From contig JAOSKI010000003.1 of the NCBI GenBank assembly GCA_027493675.1, positions 166,379 to 230,378 on the forward strand: a stretch of DNA of 64,000 nucleotides. The letters are read 5' to 3'. The position numbers and the translations under genes are program-made. The notes under the pieces were generated by a model, which saw only the letters and a program-made list of their open reading frames with translations, was not told the DNA's origin and ran no database searches. Shown here piece by piece: positions 1 to 10,624 of this stretch. The stretch is from Microthrixaceae bacterium (GTDB lineage: Bacteria; Actinomycetota; Acidimicrobiia; Acidimicrobiales; Microtrichaceae). Within the stretch, counting starts at the first letter, position 1; every line of letters starts with the position of its first letter.

Positions 1-188
1 GCTATCGCCTCGTCGTATCCGCCGCCCTCGACCGCCTTGTCGAAGATCGACGGATTCGAGGTGAGCCCCGTCACCGAGTACTCCTCGACGTAGCGCCTGA
101 TCGAGCCGTCGTCCAGCATGCCCCTGGTGATGTTGTCGAGCCACAGGCTCTGACCCAGCTCATGGAGCGATCTGGTGGGCGAAGTCAT
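1..188 (-). CDS. tal: Transaldolase, N-terminal part (cut by window edge)
   Basis: Transaldolase moves a dihydroxyacetone unit between sugar phosphates in the non-oxidative pentose phosphate pathway, in the cytoplasm. About 62 codons are visible from an ATG at 186-188. They carry the family N-terminus (LHELGQSLWLDNITRGML) and the LTSNPSIFDKA motif near residues 41-51, typical of actinobacterial TalB-like enzymes. The catalytic lysine lies beyond the window edge. The gene starts 35 bp after the stop of the polyphosphate glucokinase on the same strand, so the two probably form a sugar-phosphate operon. The visible reading frame is unbroken. Confidence 0.9.
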   Translation of the reverse strand, partial: MTSPTRSLHELGQSLWLDNITRGMLDDGSIRRYVEEYSVTGLTSNPSIFDKAVEGGGYDEAI

Positions 189-223
189 GTCGGACCTCCT
201 CGTCGTTGGGCCTCGGCGGGTGG

Positions 224-1004
224 TCAACCCGCTTGCACTGCGGTCAGGGCGGCTCCCACGATCCCGGCCTGGTTCAGGGTATGCGCCGCGACGACCTCTG
301 TGTTGTTGCCCAACTCCTCGCGCAGGTGCTCCTCGTACTTGGCGAACCGCTTGGACACCCCGCCCCCGATGATGAACAGCTCCGGGGAGAACAGGTCGTC
401 GAGCATCCTCAGGTACCTTCCCACCCGGTGGCCCCAGTCGCGCCAGCTCAGGTCCTGGTCCTCACGCACCGACGAGGCCGCGTACTTCTCTGCCGCACCG
501 CCGTCGAGCTCGAGGTGCCCGAGCTCGGTGTTGGGCACGAGCACACCGTCGGTGAACACAGCGCTTCCGATGCCGGTGCCGAGGGTCACGAGCATCACCA
601 CTCCGCGGCGACCGACCCCGGCACCGAAGCGCATCTCGGCCACACCCGCGGCGTCCGCATCGTTGAGGACATGGCATTCGACGCCGAGCACCTCGGAGAA
701 CAACGACCTGGCGTCGGTCCCGATCCATGATTCGTCGATGTTGGCGGCGGTGCGCACCACGCCGGAGCGCACGACCGCAGGGACGGTGATGCCGACCCGC
801 TCCGGAGGCGCCTACTGCCGACACCACTTGCGCGACGACCTCCGCAACCGCATCGGGGGTCGCCGGGTGCGGCGTGCCGATCCTGACACGCTCGGACACG
901 AGCTGACCCAGGTGGGTGTCGACGATGGCGGCCTTCACACCCGACCCGCCGATGTCGACACCGACCGTGTGCGTGCGTCGATCGCCTAGCCGCGCCGTGA
1001 CCAT
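224..1004 (-). CDS. ppgK: Polyphosphate glucokinase (ROK family), one frameshift
   Basis: This enzyme phosphorylates glucose to glucose-6-phosphate with polyphosphate or ATP in the cytoplasm. Seen: the N-terminal phosphate-binding motif GVDIGGSGVKAAIVD (residues about 15-29), then LVTLGTGIGSAVF followed by the sugar-contacting NTELGHLEL, and a C-terminal GGGVSKR segment. The total of about 260 residues is normal for PpgK. The frame changes near 800-815 (the VSAVG side joins RSGVVRTAANID), which looks like an indel because both halves match the same family. Its stop is 35 bp before the transaldolase start. The N-terminus could instead be at an internal codon close to THTVGVD; about ten residues are uncertain. 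Confidence 0.9.
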
Positions 1005-1074
1005 CGTCCCAGTCCATCACAACGCCGCCGGGAACAACGCCGTCGGTCACGACACCCGGCGATACGGTGAGACG

Positions 1075-2812
1075 ATGGCAGGACGCATCGAGGACTACGC
1101 CATCATCGGCGACAGCCGCACGGTCGCCCTGGTGCGCTCCGACGGCTCGATCGACTGGTTCTGCGCCCCTCAGATCGACTCGGGAGCATGCTTCGCGGCG
1201 CTGCTCGGCGACGAGGACAACGGCCGATGGCGCATCGCCCCACGCGGCGAGGGTGACCTCGACGACCCGGCGCTACGAGACCGACACGCTCGTGCTGCGC
1301 ACCGACTTCGAGACGCCCACCGGCAGGGTCGCCCTGTTCGACTTCATGGTCCCCGGGACTCCCGATCCGACCATCCACCGCATCGTCGAGTGCCGCGGCG
1401 GCCATGTGGAGATGGGCATGGACCTCGCGGTCCGCTTCGACTACGGATCGATCGTGCCGTGGGTGACCTCCACCGGCGACGGGCTCACGATGGTGGCAGG
1501 CCCCGACGCTCTGCGCTTCCACAGCTCGGTGCCCCTCGAAGGCCACGACCTGCGCACCACCGCGGAGTTCAGGATCCAGGAGGGGGCACGGCGCACGTTC
1601 TCGCTCACCTACTACGACAGCGCGACCGAGGAGCCGCACCCCCTCGACAGCTTCGCCACACGTGAGCGGACCCGTCGCTGGTGGACCGACTGGGTGGGGC
1701 GCTGCACCTATACCGGTGAGTGGCGCGACGAAGTGGTCCGATCGCTGATCACCCTCAAGGCACTCACCTACGACCCGACCGGCGCGGTGTGCGCGGCTGC
1801 GACGACCTCTCTTCCCGAGGAGATCGGCGGTGTGCGCAACTGGGACTACCGATACTCGTGGCTGCGCGACGCCACCATGACCCTCCAGGCGTTCCTGGTC
1901 ACCGGGTACCAGGAGGAAGCGGCTGCGTGGTCACGGTGGCTGCGTCGGGCGGTGGCCGGTGACCCCGAGGACTTCCAGATCATGTACGGCGTCGAGGGGC
2001 GCCGACGACTCACCGAGCTCACCGTCGACTGGCTCGCGGGCTACGAGGGTTCGGCACCGGTGCGCATCGGCAACAGCGCCTCGCGCCAGTTCCAACTCGA
2101 CGTGTACGGCGAGGTCATGGACGCGATCCTCACCGGAGCCCGCAACGGCATCCGTCCGCCCGGTGGTTACCGCGACGGGATCATCACCGAGATGCTGCTG
2201 CGCCTGGAGGAGGTCTGGACCGAACCCGACGAGGGCATCTGGGAGGTGCGGGGCCCGCGACGTCACTTCACGCATTCCAAGGTGATGGCCTGGGTCGCCT
2301 TCGACCGCGCGGTCCGCCTGGCCGAAGCAGGCCTGCTCGAACACGACGACTCCGAGCGTTGGGCGGAGCTCCGCGACACGATCCACGCCCAGGTCTGCGA
2401 ACGTGGGTGGAACCCCGAGGTGGGGGCGTTCACGCAGTACTACGGCTCCGACTGCCTCGACGCGAGCCTGCTCATGATGTGCCAGGTGGGTTTCATGCCG
2501 GCCGACGACCAACGTCTCGCGGCCACGGTCGAGGCGATCCGGCGTGAGCTCGTGACCGACGGCTTCGTGAGGCGCTACCAGACCGGACCGAACGACGCGG
2601 ATGGCCTCCCGGGCGGCGAAGGAGCGTTCCTGTTGACCACCTTCTGGTTGGCCGACGCCCTCGACTTCCTGGGCCGCAGAGACGAGGCCGAGGAGATCTT
2701 CGACCGGCTCCGCGGCCTGGCCAACGACGTCGGGTTGCTCTCCGAGGAGTACGACACCAGGGCCGGACGCATGCTGGGCAACTTCCTCAGGCGTTCTCAC
2801 ACCTCGGTCTGA
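1075..2812 (+). CDS. Glycoside hydrolase family 15 (glucoamylase/trehalase-like), one frameshift
   Basis: A cytoplasmic (no signal peptide) GH15 enzyme that probably hydrolyses trehalose or terminal alpha-glucosyl units; mycobacterial relatives act as trehalases. Seen: the N-terminal beta-domain opening (IEDYAIIGDSRTVALV and GSIDWFCAPQID) and the (alpha/alpha)6 barrel with the family hallmark RNWDYRYSWLRDATMT near residue 260. Further along are HFTHSKVMAWVA and a C-terminal GGEGAFLLTTFWLADAL segment. About 579 residues is close to the usual 600. The frame shifts near 1265-1275. The ATG at 1075 fits the conserved start. The gene is convergent with the SDR gene downstream. Substrate is inferred from family only. 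Confidence 0.88.
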
Positions 2813-2896
2813 TCCACACTGCGGCGAACCTGTCCGTCGACGTCCCCAGCCCGCGCTCCATCCGGGCTTCAGCCGCCACCAGCCGGTAGCGACCGC

Positions 2897-3752
2897 TCAG
2901 GGCACGGGTTCGGGCCGCGTGTCCGGCTCGGCCGCCTCGCCGCCGGCCCGGCCCTTGAAGTGGTCCATGGAGACGTTCACACCGAACAGGTCCATCACCC
3001 GGTCGAAGGCACGCGCGGGTAACAGGCGCAACAACGGCAAGGCGTACAGCATCGGGGGCATCACGACCCGCGCCCGGTCGTGTTCGATCGCACCCACGAT
3101 CCTCGACGCAACATCGGCCTCGCGCAGGATGGGCAACAGCAACGGGACGCGGGTCTGCACACCCTCGAACATCCCGGTGTCCACGTAGAAGGGGCACACG
3201 ACGGTGGTGCGGATCCCAGGCGCGGTGTGGGCCAGTTCCACCCGGAGCGACTCGTCGAAGCCGACCGCGGCGTGCTTGGAGGCGGAGTAGTCGGTCTGGC
3301 GGGCCACCCCGACCAGGCCGGCCGCGGAGGCGACGGTGACGATGTGGCCGCGGTCGCTGCGGATCATCGCGGGCAGTAGGGCCATGGTCGTCCAGTAGTT
3401 CGCGAGCGCGTTCACCCTGAAGGTGCGCTCCACCTCTGCGGGTGACAGCTCGAGCAACGGCTTGCCGCTGACGACACCGGCGTTGTTGACCAGGACGTCG
3501 ACCGTGCCGACCCGGGCCAGGAGCTCCTTGGCCGCCGCAGACACCTCTTCAGGGTCCCCGACATCCACCCTCGCTGTGAGAGGCTCGGCACCCAGGGCCT
3601 CCAGCTCCGCTGCGACTTCGGCCAGCCCTGCCTCGGACAGGTCCCAAAGCACCGGCCTGGCGCCACGCCGGGCCACGTTGCCGGGCGACGAGTCTGCCAA
3701 TGCCTGCCCCGCCGCCGGTGATCAGGACGGTGGATCCACTCAGTCGTGTCAT
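2897..3752 (-). CDS. Short-chain dehydrogenase/reductase, one frameshift
   Basis: Classical SDR oxidoreductase using NAD(P)H on an unknown alcohol or ketone. Seen: the cofactor motif TGGGAGIG near residue 12, NNAG near residue 95, a catalytic serine in VASAAG and the catalytic YSASK tetrad segment near residue 165. The C-terminal tail has a hydrophobic leucine-rich stretch (LPLLRLLPAR) as in membrane-associated retinol-dehydrogenase-like SDRs. About 285 residues. The frame breaks near 3690-3700, where IGRLVA runs out and the downstream RRGARPVLWDLSE segment begins. Substrate specificity cannot be read from sequence. It is divergently paired with nothing obvious and is convergent with the GH15 gene. 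Confidence 0.85.
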
Positions 3753-3820
3753 GACACCACGATTCCCCCGGATGGCCGCGGGCGCAAACCCTCCCGGGCC
3801 GGTGGCCGGCGCTGAGCCGC

Positions 3821-5721
3821 CTACGCGGCCTCACGCCCTACGGGAACGCCGACGCGGCTGCGCAGCTGCGCGCCGTCGGGATGCTGCATCGAGGGCAGGG
3901 TGATCTTCGAGTACTCGATGAGACGAACCAGTGCCTCGTCGCTCGGGCGCACGAACTCGACGCCCAGGCGGACCGACCCGTCGTCACAGCGGCTCGCTGA
4001 GCGCACCGCCGCGCGCAGCGCCACGTCGTGGCGGCTCCCGTGGAGGCCGGGGAGTCGCAGGTCGAGGTGGAAGATCGATCCGACGGGTCGCAGCTCGTCG
4101 ACGATGAGCCCGCGCCGCTCACGGTCAGGTCGGACACCCGCGCCACCCTCTCGCCGATGCGGGCCGCCAGGTCCACCTTCACGCGGTAGTCCGAACGCAT
4201 CTGGTGGTGGCGGCCCACCGAGACCAGGACCGAAAGGATGACGAACAGCTCGAAGGCACCGATGGCCAAGGTGGCCACGAGCGCGAACCGTGGCATCGAT
4301 TCGAGCTCGGCCCAACCCAGGGTCGCGAACGTCCGGGCGACCATGGCCGAGAACAGCACCGCTGCACCGAAGGACAGCAGTGGGAGACGGCGTAGCACCC
4401 CGATGCCTGCGGTGTCGACGCCCACCTTCGGGGTCACCTTGAAACCCCCGAAAGCCGGCAGCATCAAGCTGAGCACGGCACCGCTGTAGATGCCCATCGT
4501 CAACCACCCGAAGTGGGTGGCGGTGACCGGACCGACGTGGCCGCGCCCCAGCAGCTTCGTGGCGAGCAGCGAGAGAACCACCCATGGCGCCCACAGGACC
4601 GCGAAGAGGATCGGCTCACCGTACAGGGGCAATAGGCCTGTCAGTAGCGTCACGCACAGCACCGCGAGCATCGCCAGGCGTTGTGGACCACCGAAGTAGT
4701 GCGAGAGCGAACCGAGATAGCTGAACCGTTGCGCCGTCGAGAGCCCTCTGACCCACAGAGGGTTCTGACGGGTGAGCAGGACCCGCAGGTTGCCCCGGGC
4801 CCAACGGCTGCGTTGCAGCAGGAACGAGTCCAGGTTGTGCGGAGCGAGGCCCAACACGAGCGTCTCGTCGACGTAGCGGGTGCTCCAGCCCCGTGAGTGC
4901 AACACGATCGTGGTGTGGAAGTCCTCCGCGATGGTGGTGGTCTGCACGCCGCCTATCCCGAGGAGCGCCTCCCGGCGCAACACGGTGCCCGATCCGCACC
5001 AGAAGGTGCTGTTGGTGCGCTCCTTGCCTGGACAGATCACCCTGAAGAAGAGGCTCTGCTCGTGGACCTCCCCTTTGACGTGCTGGACCGAGTCCAGGTT
5101 CGAGAACTCGTGTGGCGCCTGCACGATGGCCACCTGCGGGTCGTCGAAGTGTCCGACCAGGGCGTCGAGGAAGCCCGGGAGCGGCACGTGGTCGGCGTCC
5201 AGCACCGCCACGAGCTCTCCGGTGATGTGACCGAGGGCGTGGTTGATGTTGCCGGCCTTGGCATGGGAGTTGTCGGGACGTGTCAGGTACTCCACGCCCA
5301 TGCTGTGGGCCAGTTCTGCGATCTCGGGACGCCTCCCGTCGTCGAGCAACCAGGTCGTGTGCGGGTGCTCGACGGCCGCGCAACCAAGCAACGTCGCCCG
5401 CAGTACCTCGACCGGTTCGTCGTATGTGGGCACCAGCACGTCCACGGTCCTCGCGGCCGTGACCGGCACCGGGGCGCACTCGGCGCGACGCCAGGCGAGG
5501 CACGCGCAGAAGCCGAGGCTCACCCAGCCGACGACCTCTGCAGTCAGCAACAGCAGGTACAGCAGGGGGTTGGTGCCGCGCCAGGTCCAACCGATCCGCC
5601 AGATCAGGTAGGCCGCGCCCCACAGCAGGGCGACCGACGCGACCACACGGATGACAGCCTCGTTCGCACTTCGATCGTTCGCACTTCGAACACCGTTGCG
5701 CGGTGCGGAGTTCTCGCTCAT
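3821..5721 (-). CDS. BcsA-like processive glycosyltransferase (GT2) with C-terminal PilZ domain, one frameshift
   Basis: An inner-membrane processive beta-glycosyltransferase of the cellulose-synthase catalytic type, which builds and extrudes a glucan or related polymer. Seen: two N-terminal membrane helices, a GT-A domain with the DDGRRPE motif, DADH, an (I)AEDFHT motif in place of TED, and QRSRWARG (the QxxRW signature). About four more helices follow, then a PilZ domain. In that domain RSDYR (RxxxR) and DLTVSGAG (DxSxxG) are consistent with cyclic-di-GMP binding. The frame shifts near 4115-4140, inside the PilZ domain. No bcsB, bcsC or bcsZ is adjacent, so the polymer need not be cellulose. 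The N-terminus carries two copies of an RSAN motif from a short DNA repeat. Confidence 0.88.
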
Positions 5722-5774
5722 CCATCAGAAGATCGTCACCCTCCGCTCGCCGATTGAGCATTCCGGCAGTCAAC

Positions 5775-7000
5775 TCACGCCGTGGTGGGCCGCTCCTCGC
5801 GGGCTGTCTCCGCGTGCGTTGCGACAAGGAAGCGGGCCACGCCCTCGATCACGGCGTTGGCCCGGATGGAGGGAAGACCTCGAACGCGTGTTGGGCTCCT
5901 GTGAGCTCCAGGTAGTACACGGGTGCTCTTGAGACGTCCTGCAGGCGCTCCACGAACAGGCGCGCGTCCTCCACCGGGGCCAGCAGGTCCAGGTCGCCGT
6001 GCACGATCATCATCGGCGGAGCATCCGCGTTGACGCAGTCGATCGGCGAAGCTGCGGCCCAACCCTCGGGGTCCTCCTCGGGTCGGTCTTCATCACCCAC
6101 GGGGCGATGAACAACTCGGCGGTGCCGGGCAGCCACGTTCCCAGGCGATCGGTGAAGTCGTAGACGCCGTAGAACGGCACCGCTGCCTGCACCGAGGTGT
6201 CGGCGCCTTCGAAGCCGATCTGGTAGGTGGGGTCGTTCTGCGTCAGCGCGGTCAATGCGGTCAGGTGACCGCCCGCCGAGCCACCTGTGACGGCGACGAA
6301 GCCGGGGTCGGCCTCGAAACGCTCCGGCGTTCTCCCTGATCCAGGCGATCGCCCGCTTCACATCCACCAGGTGGTCGGGGAAGGTCGCTGCCGGGCTCAG
6401 GCGGTAGTCGACGTTGGCGCACACCCAGCCCGCACGGGCCATCTCGAGCATCAGGAGCTGTCCCTGGTGCTGCTTGAAACCCAGGACCCAGCCCCCACCG
6501 TGGACCTGCACCATCACCGGCCGGCGTGCGCCCGGCGCGGGTGGGTCCACCGGGCGCACCACGTCCATGGTGAGGTTCCTCCCTCCGGCGCGGGCGAAGA
6601 CGATGTGACGCTCCCAACGTACCTCGTGGTACTTCGCCGGCAGCGGCTGGTCGCGGAGCCCCCGTAGGGCCTCGCGCACCTCGTGGCGGGAGGCGAACGC
6701 CTGGCGAACGGTCACGAGCAGGCCGACCAGCGACGCCATGCTGATCGCGAAGCCGAGGCGGCCCGGAGAGCTGCGCAGGACTCCCTTGCGCACGAACACG
6801 GCCGTGGCGATCACCTGCCAGATGATGTGGAACGGGGCCAGCTCGATGGTCACCCAGGACGCGAAGAAGCTCCAACCCAGGCTGTAGCGGCTACGGCTCA
6901 TGGGACGCCTCGCGTTCACCGTGTACGCGGCCCCGTTGATGGACACGATCAGGTACAGCCAACCCATGTGGTCATTGTGGTGTGCAGCGGATCGGCTCAC
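5775..7000 (-). CDS. Membrane-anchored alpha/beta hydrolase (esterase/lipase), about three frameshifts
   Basis: Carboxylesterase of the HSL/LipQ-like type. Seen: two or three N-terminal hydrophobic segments (residues about 10-100), the oxyanion motif HGGGWV near residue 170, and the nucleophile elbow GGSAGG, which appears only when the second frame is read at 6260-6310. Toward the C-terminus come IVHGDLDLLAPVEDAR for the acidic residue and GAQHAFEVFPS for the catalytic histidine. Frames change near 6325, 6070 and 5880. The real C-terminus is IEGVARFLVATHAETA, ending at 5775. About 408 residues. Alternative starts exist, for example the ATG at 6967. Substrate unknown. Confidence 0.83.
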
Positions 7001-7085
7001 CTAGTTGTGGGGATCTGCGATCCGGTACGTCCCGGTCACTCATGCCCGCGCTACAGATTCGCCACCGCGTTACCGACACAGGGTC

Positions 7086-8693
7086 ATGCCCAGGTGGTCA
7101 GACCCGAGCGCGGGACGCTCTGCGGCGGTGGCGTTCGCTGTCGCTCTGGTGTCGCTGGCCTGCAGCCCGGCCGGGTCCATCCGGGCCCCAGGAGAAGAGG
7201 AGCTCCGTCGCTGAGGCGTTCCGGCGCAAGCACGTACAGGCCGGCTCCCTCCGCGCAACCCGATGCCACCGTCGCGCCGAAGCCACCGGCGCCGCTCGAC
7301 CCACCCGGCGACATCCGGGTCGCTCGCCATGGCACGTGGGTCGACACCTCGTGCCCCATGACACCCGCCGACAGCTACTGGCATGCGCGCGTCGACACGC
7401 TCCCGACCGCCGAGCCGGTGACACCCGCGGGCACCGGACTCGCAGGCTTTCCCGGTGTGGCCGACCCGGAGGACCCACTGCGCCTACGACCGGGCCTTCG
7501 CTCGACGGCCGGCAAGACCGTCACCTGGAGCGACTCAGAGGATCCGATGCAATGGGTGCGCGTCGAAGGTTCGTGGCAGGGCGACTCCGAGTACTCCGCG
7601 GTGGAGACGCTCCAGGCCGGCCCGCTCACCTGGGCGACCGCCGGGCTCCTCCGCCATCGGGTTCCCGACGAGGTGCTGCTGGAGCTGTCCAGCACCGACG
7701 ATCACGCCTTGTTCGTCGACACCGACACCTGCACCCTCGTCGAGTACATCCGCTGGAGCCGTGTCCCGGGTGCCCTCAGCGGCCATCGGGCAACCGTCAA
7801 CGACCTCACCACCAACGAACGCCGCCTCAGCGTCCGCCCGGGTTGGCTCGAGCATCCCACGAACACGCCGCGCAGCGGGGTGATCGACAGCCCCCGCGGT
7901 TCGATCGGACCGTCGCTGATCGGCTTCGAAAGCGGGCAGCTCGAACGGCCTCGGAAGGGCTCCGGGGCCTCCGGGGAGCGCCGTTGCAAGCAGTCCCGGG
8001 ATGGTGCGCCTCGAGGAGGTGTTCGCAACACCGCGGCCCGGCGACCAGAGCGTCGCGGCCGGGGCCCGGATCGACCACGCGATCACCGCGGCGTTGCCCT
8101 GGCAGCACGTCACCGGAATGCCAGGGTCGGCAGACCCGTCGGCACCGGTGCCCTTCACATGGCCCGCCACGACCACCGACGGCTGCGGGGGCACCATCTG
8201 CTCCGACGGCACTCCCGGATCGGTTCACCACGTCGCGATGGGGTCACGGTTCCGGCTCGCCGATCATCGTTGCGACGACGACTGGAACGAACCGCAGGCA
8301 AGGGTGCTCGTCGAGGCGATGTGCACCTACGGCGTGGTCGTGACCGACACCACCGACACGTTCAACATCCTCACCGAGAGGGAGGGCGACGGTACGAACT
8401 CGAAGTGGCGACGTGAAGCAGAGCGCGAACTGGCGCAACTCACACTGAGGGACTTCGAGCTGGTCGACGTCGCCTCGGTGGCGCGCGTCGACACCGAAGT
8501 GCTCTGGGACGAGGCCGTGGAATGGGCCGTGGAGCGATACGGGTCGGGTGCGGCACTCCCCGGTGGATGGTACGACGGCACGTTCTGGGGCGCGGTGCTC
8601 GGCTGCGAACGGGTCGCCGGCCGCTGCGCGGACCCCGCCCTGGCACGTGTGGACATGGCGGTCAACGGTCCCGACTGGCTAGCCGTGCGCTGA
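7086..8693 (+). CDS. Secreted lipoprotein of unknown function, frameshifted
   Basis: A probable surface lipoprotein. The ATG at 7086 begins a signal peptide with a hydrophobic core and a lipobox ending in LACS near residue 26. The mature part has a tryptophan near a conserved DSYWHARVDTLP segment. It continues with DDHALFVDTDTCTLVEYI, then a GARIDHAI segment and an MGSRFRLAD...ARVLVEAM...YGVVVTD block. I recognise this order from a family of secreted actinobacterial proteins without a named domain, so no function is proposed. Frames change near 7200 and 7990, possibly also near 7490. The gene lies 41 bp before the GH2 enzyme on the same strand, which suggests co-transcription and a possible link to extracellular glycans. 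Confidence 0.6.
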
Positions 8694-8733
8694 GCTCCGG
8701 CGAGCCTCCGTCGAGCGATACTGTGCGGGGCCC

Positions 8734-10606
8734 ATGGCCCATGAGCGGATCGACGGCACCCCGGTGATCGAACCCCGCGACCCTGCGCACCCGAGACCCT
8801 GGCTGCGCCGCGACGGCTGGACCTGCCTGGAGGGCACCTGGGACTTCGCTCTCGACGCAGATGCCGCACTCACCTCACCCGCGGAGGTCGACTTCGGCTC
8901 GCGCATCGTCGTGCCGTTCGCCCCGGAGACCCCGGCCTCGGGTGTGGGCTTCGACGGCTTCCTGCGCCGTTGCTGGTACCGGAAGCGTGTCGCGGTGCCC
9001 GACCTGGCCGACGGCGAACGCCTGCTGGTGCACTTCGGTGCGGTCGATCGCATCGCCACCGTGTGGGCCGACGGGTCACAGGTCGCCCACCACGTCGGCG
9101 GCCACACCGGCTTCAGCGCGGACATCACCGACGCCGCGACCATTGCCTCCGAGGGCTACGTGGAGCTGATCGTGCGCGCGGACGACGACCCGCGCCGCAT
9201 GGACGTACCGCGCGGCAAGCAGGACTGGGCTGCCGAGCCCCACATGATCTGGTACCCGCGCACCACCGGAATCTGGCAGACGGTGTGGATGGAGGTCGTA
9301 CCCGCAACGCTCATCACGGACCTTCGCTGGACCGGCGACCCGACGGACATGACCGTGTCGGTCGAGGTGACCGTGGAGGGAGACCCTGTCGCCGGTGACC
9401 ACCTCACGATCCTGCTCGCAGTGCATGATCGGCGCCTGGTCGAGGACTGCGTGACGATCACCGAGGTCACCGACGGGCGAGCGCAAGTGGTCCGATCCAT
9501 GAGGGTCGGGACTCCTGGGGTGGACGACCCCTTCGCTCTGATCTGGCGGCCCGGAACACCCACCCTCATCGACGCGCGGATCACCTACCGACCGGCGGGT
9601 CGGGGCCACGGCACCTCCGGGATCGACACGGACCACACGGTCGACACGGTCGACAGCTACACAGCCATCCGCTCGGTCGAGGTCACCGACGGGCGTGTGT
9701 GCCTCAACGGGCGACCCACCAGGTTGATGCTGGCGCTCGACCAGGGCTACTGGCCCGACAGCGGGATGACCGCGCCGTCGTTGGACGCTCTACAGCACGA
9801 CGTGGACATGATCCGCTCCCCTCGGGCTCAGCGGGGTGCGCAAGCACCAGAAGGTGGGAGGATCCGCGCTGGCTCGCGATGTGCGACGAAGCAGGCTTGC
9901 TCGTGTGGGCGGAGATGCCGAGCGCCTTCGCCTGGTCCAGCGACCTCCCTGCCACCCTCGCTGCGGAGTGGACCGGGGTGGTTCTGCGTGACCGCAACCA
10001 CCCGTGCATCGTGGCCTGGGTGCCGATGAACGAGTCCTGGGGTGCCCCCGACCTTGCGGGCTCCGAGGCCCAGCGTCAGATGGTCCGCTCGCTCGGGGCG
10101 CTCACGAACGCGCCTCGACCCCACGCGGCCAGTGGTTGCGAACGACGGTTGGGAGACCATCGACGGTCAGATCGTAGGTATCCACGACTACTCCCAGGAT
10201 CCCGGCGAGATCGCCCGCCGCTACGGTGACGCAGCTTCGCTCGACACGACGATACGTGGTCGGGGTCCAGCGATGCGGCGCCTCACCGCTGACGGCTCGG
10301 GTCGCGACGGCCGGGCGGTGATGCTGAGCGAGTTCGGCGGATGCACCCTCGCCGAGACAGCAGAGGGGGACCTTCGGCTACGGCGACGTTGCGGACCCCG
10401 AACAGTGGTTGGCACGGATCGCCGGGCTCTGCTCGGCCGCCCTCGGGTCCGATGAGCTCTCGGGATACTGCTGGACGCAGCTCACCGACACCTACCAGGA
10501 GCGCAACGGCCTGCTGCGAGCGGACCGCACGCCCAAGGCCGAACTGGAACGTATCGTCACCGCGCTGTGGGGTGTGCCGCCCAACCCGCCCGACGACGCC
10601 GGGTGA
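8734..10606 (+). CDS. Glycoside hydrolase family 2 (beta-galactosidase/glucuronidase type), about three frameshifts
   Basis: A retaining beta-glycosidase. Seen: an N-terminal jelly-roll sugar-binding domain (WDFALDAD..., RRCWYRKRV), an immunoglobulin-like domain, and the TIM-barrel entry with [19 protein letters not shown]. The acid/base glutamate is in VPMNESWG near 10030 and the nucleophile glutamate in MLSEFGG near 10330, followed by [18 protein letters not shown]. Frames change near 9815, 10115 and 10370. About 624 residues is at the short end for GH2. No signal peptide is seen, so it is probably cytoplasmic. Specificity (galactoside, mannoside or glucuronide) cannot be decided from sequence. 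Confidence 0.87.
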
Positions 10607-10624
10607 GCAACCTCCGCCACACCA

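Noticed and set aside
7370..8212. Minus-strand open frames opposite the lipoprotein
   Set aside because: Shadow frames without motifs, whereas the plus-strand frame carries a signal peptide and a recognisable residue pattern.
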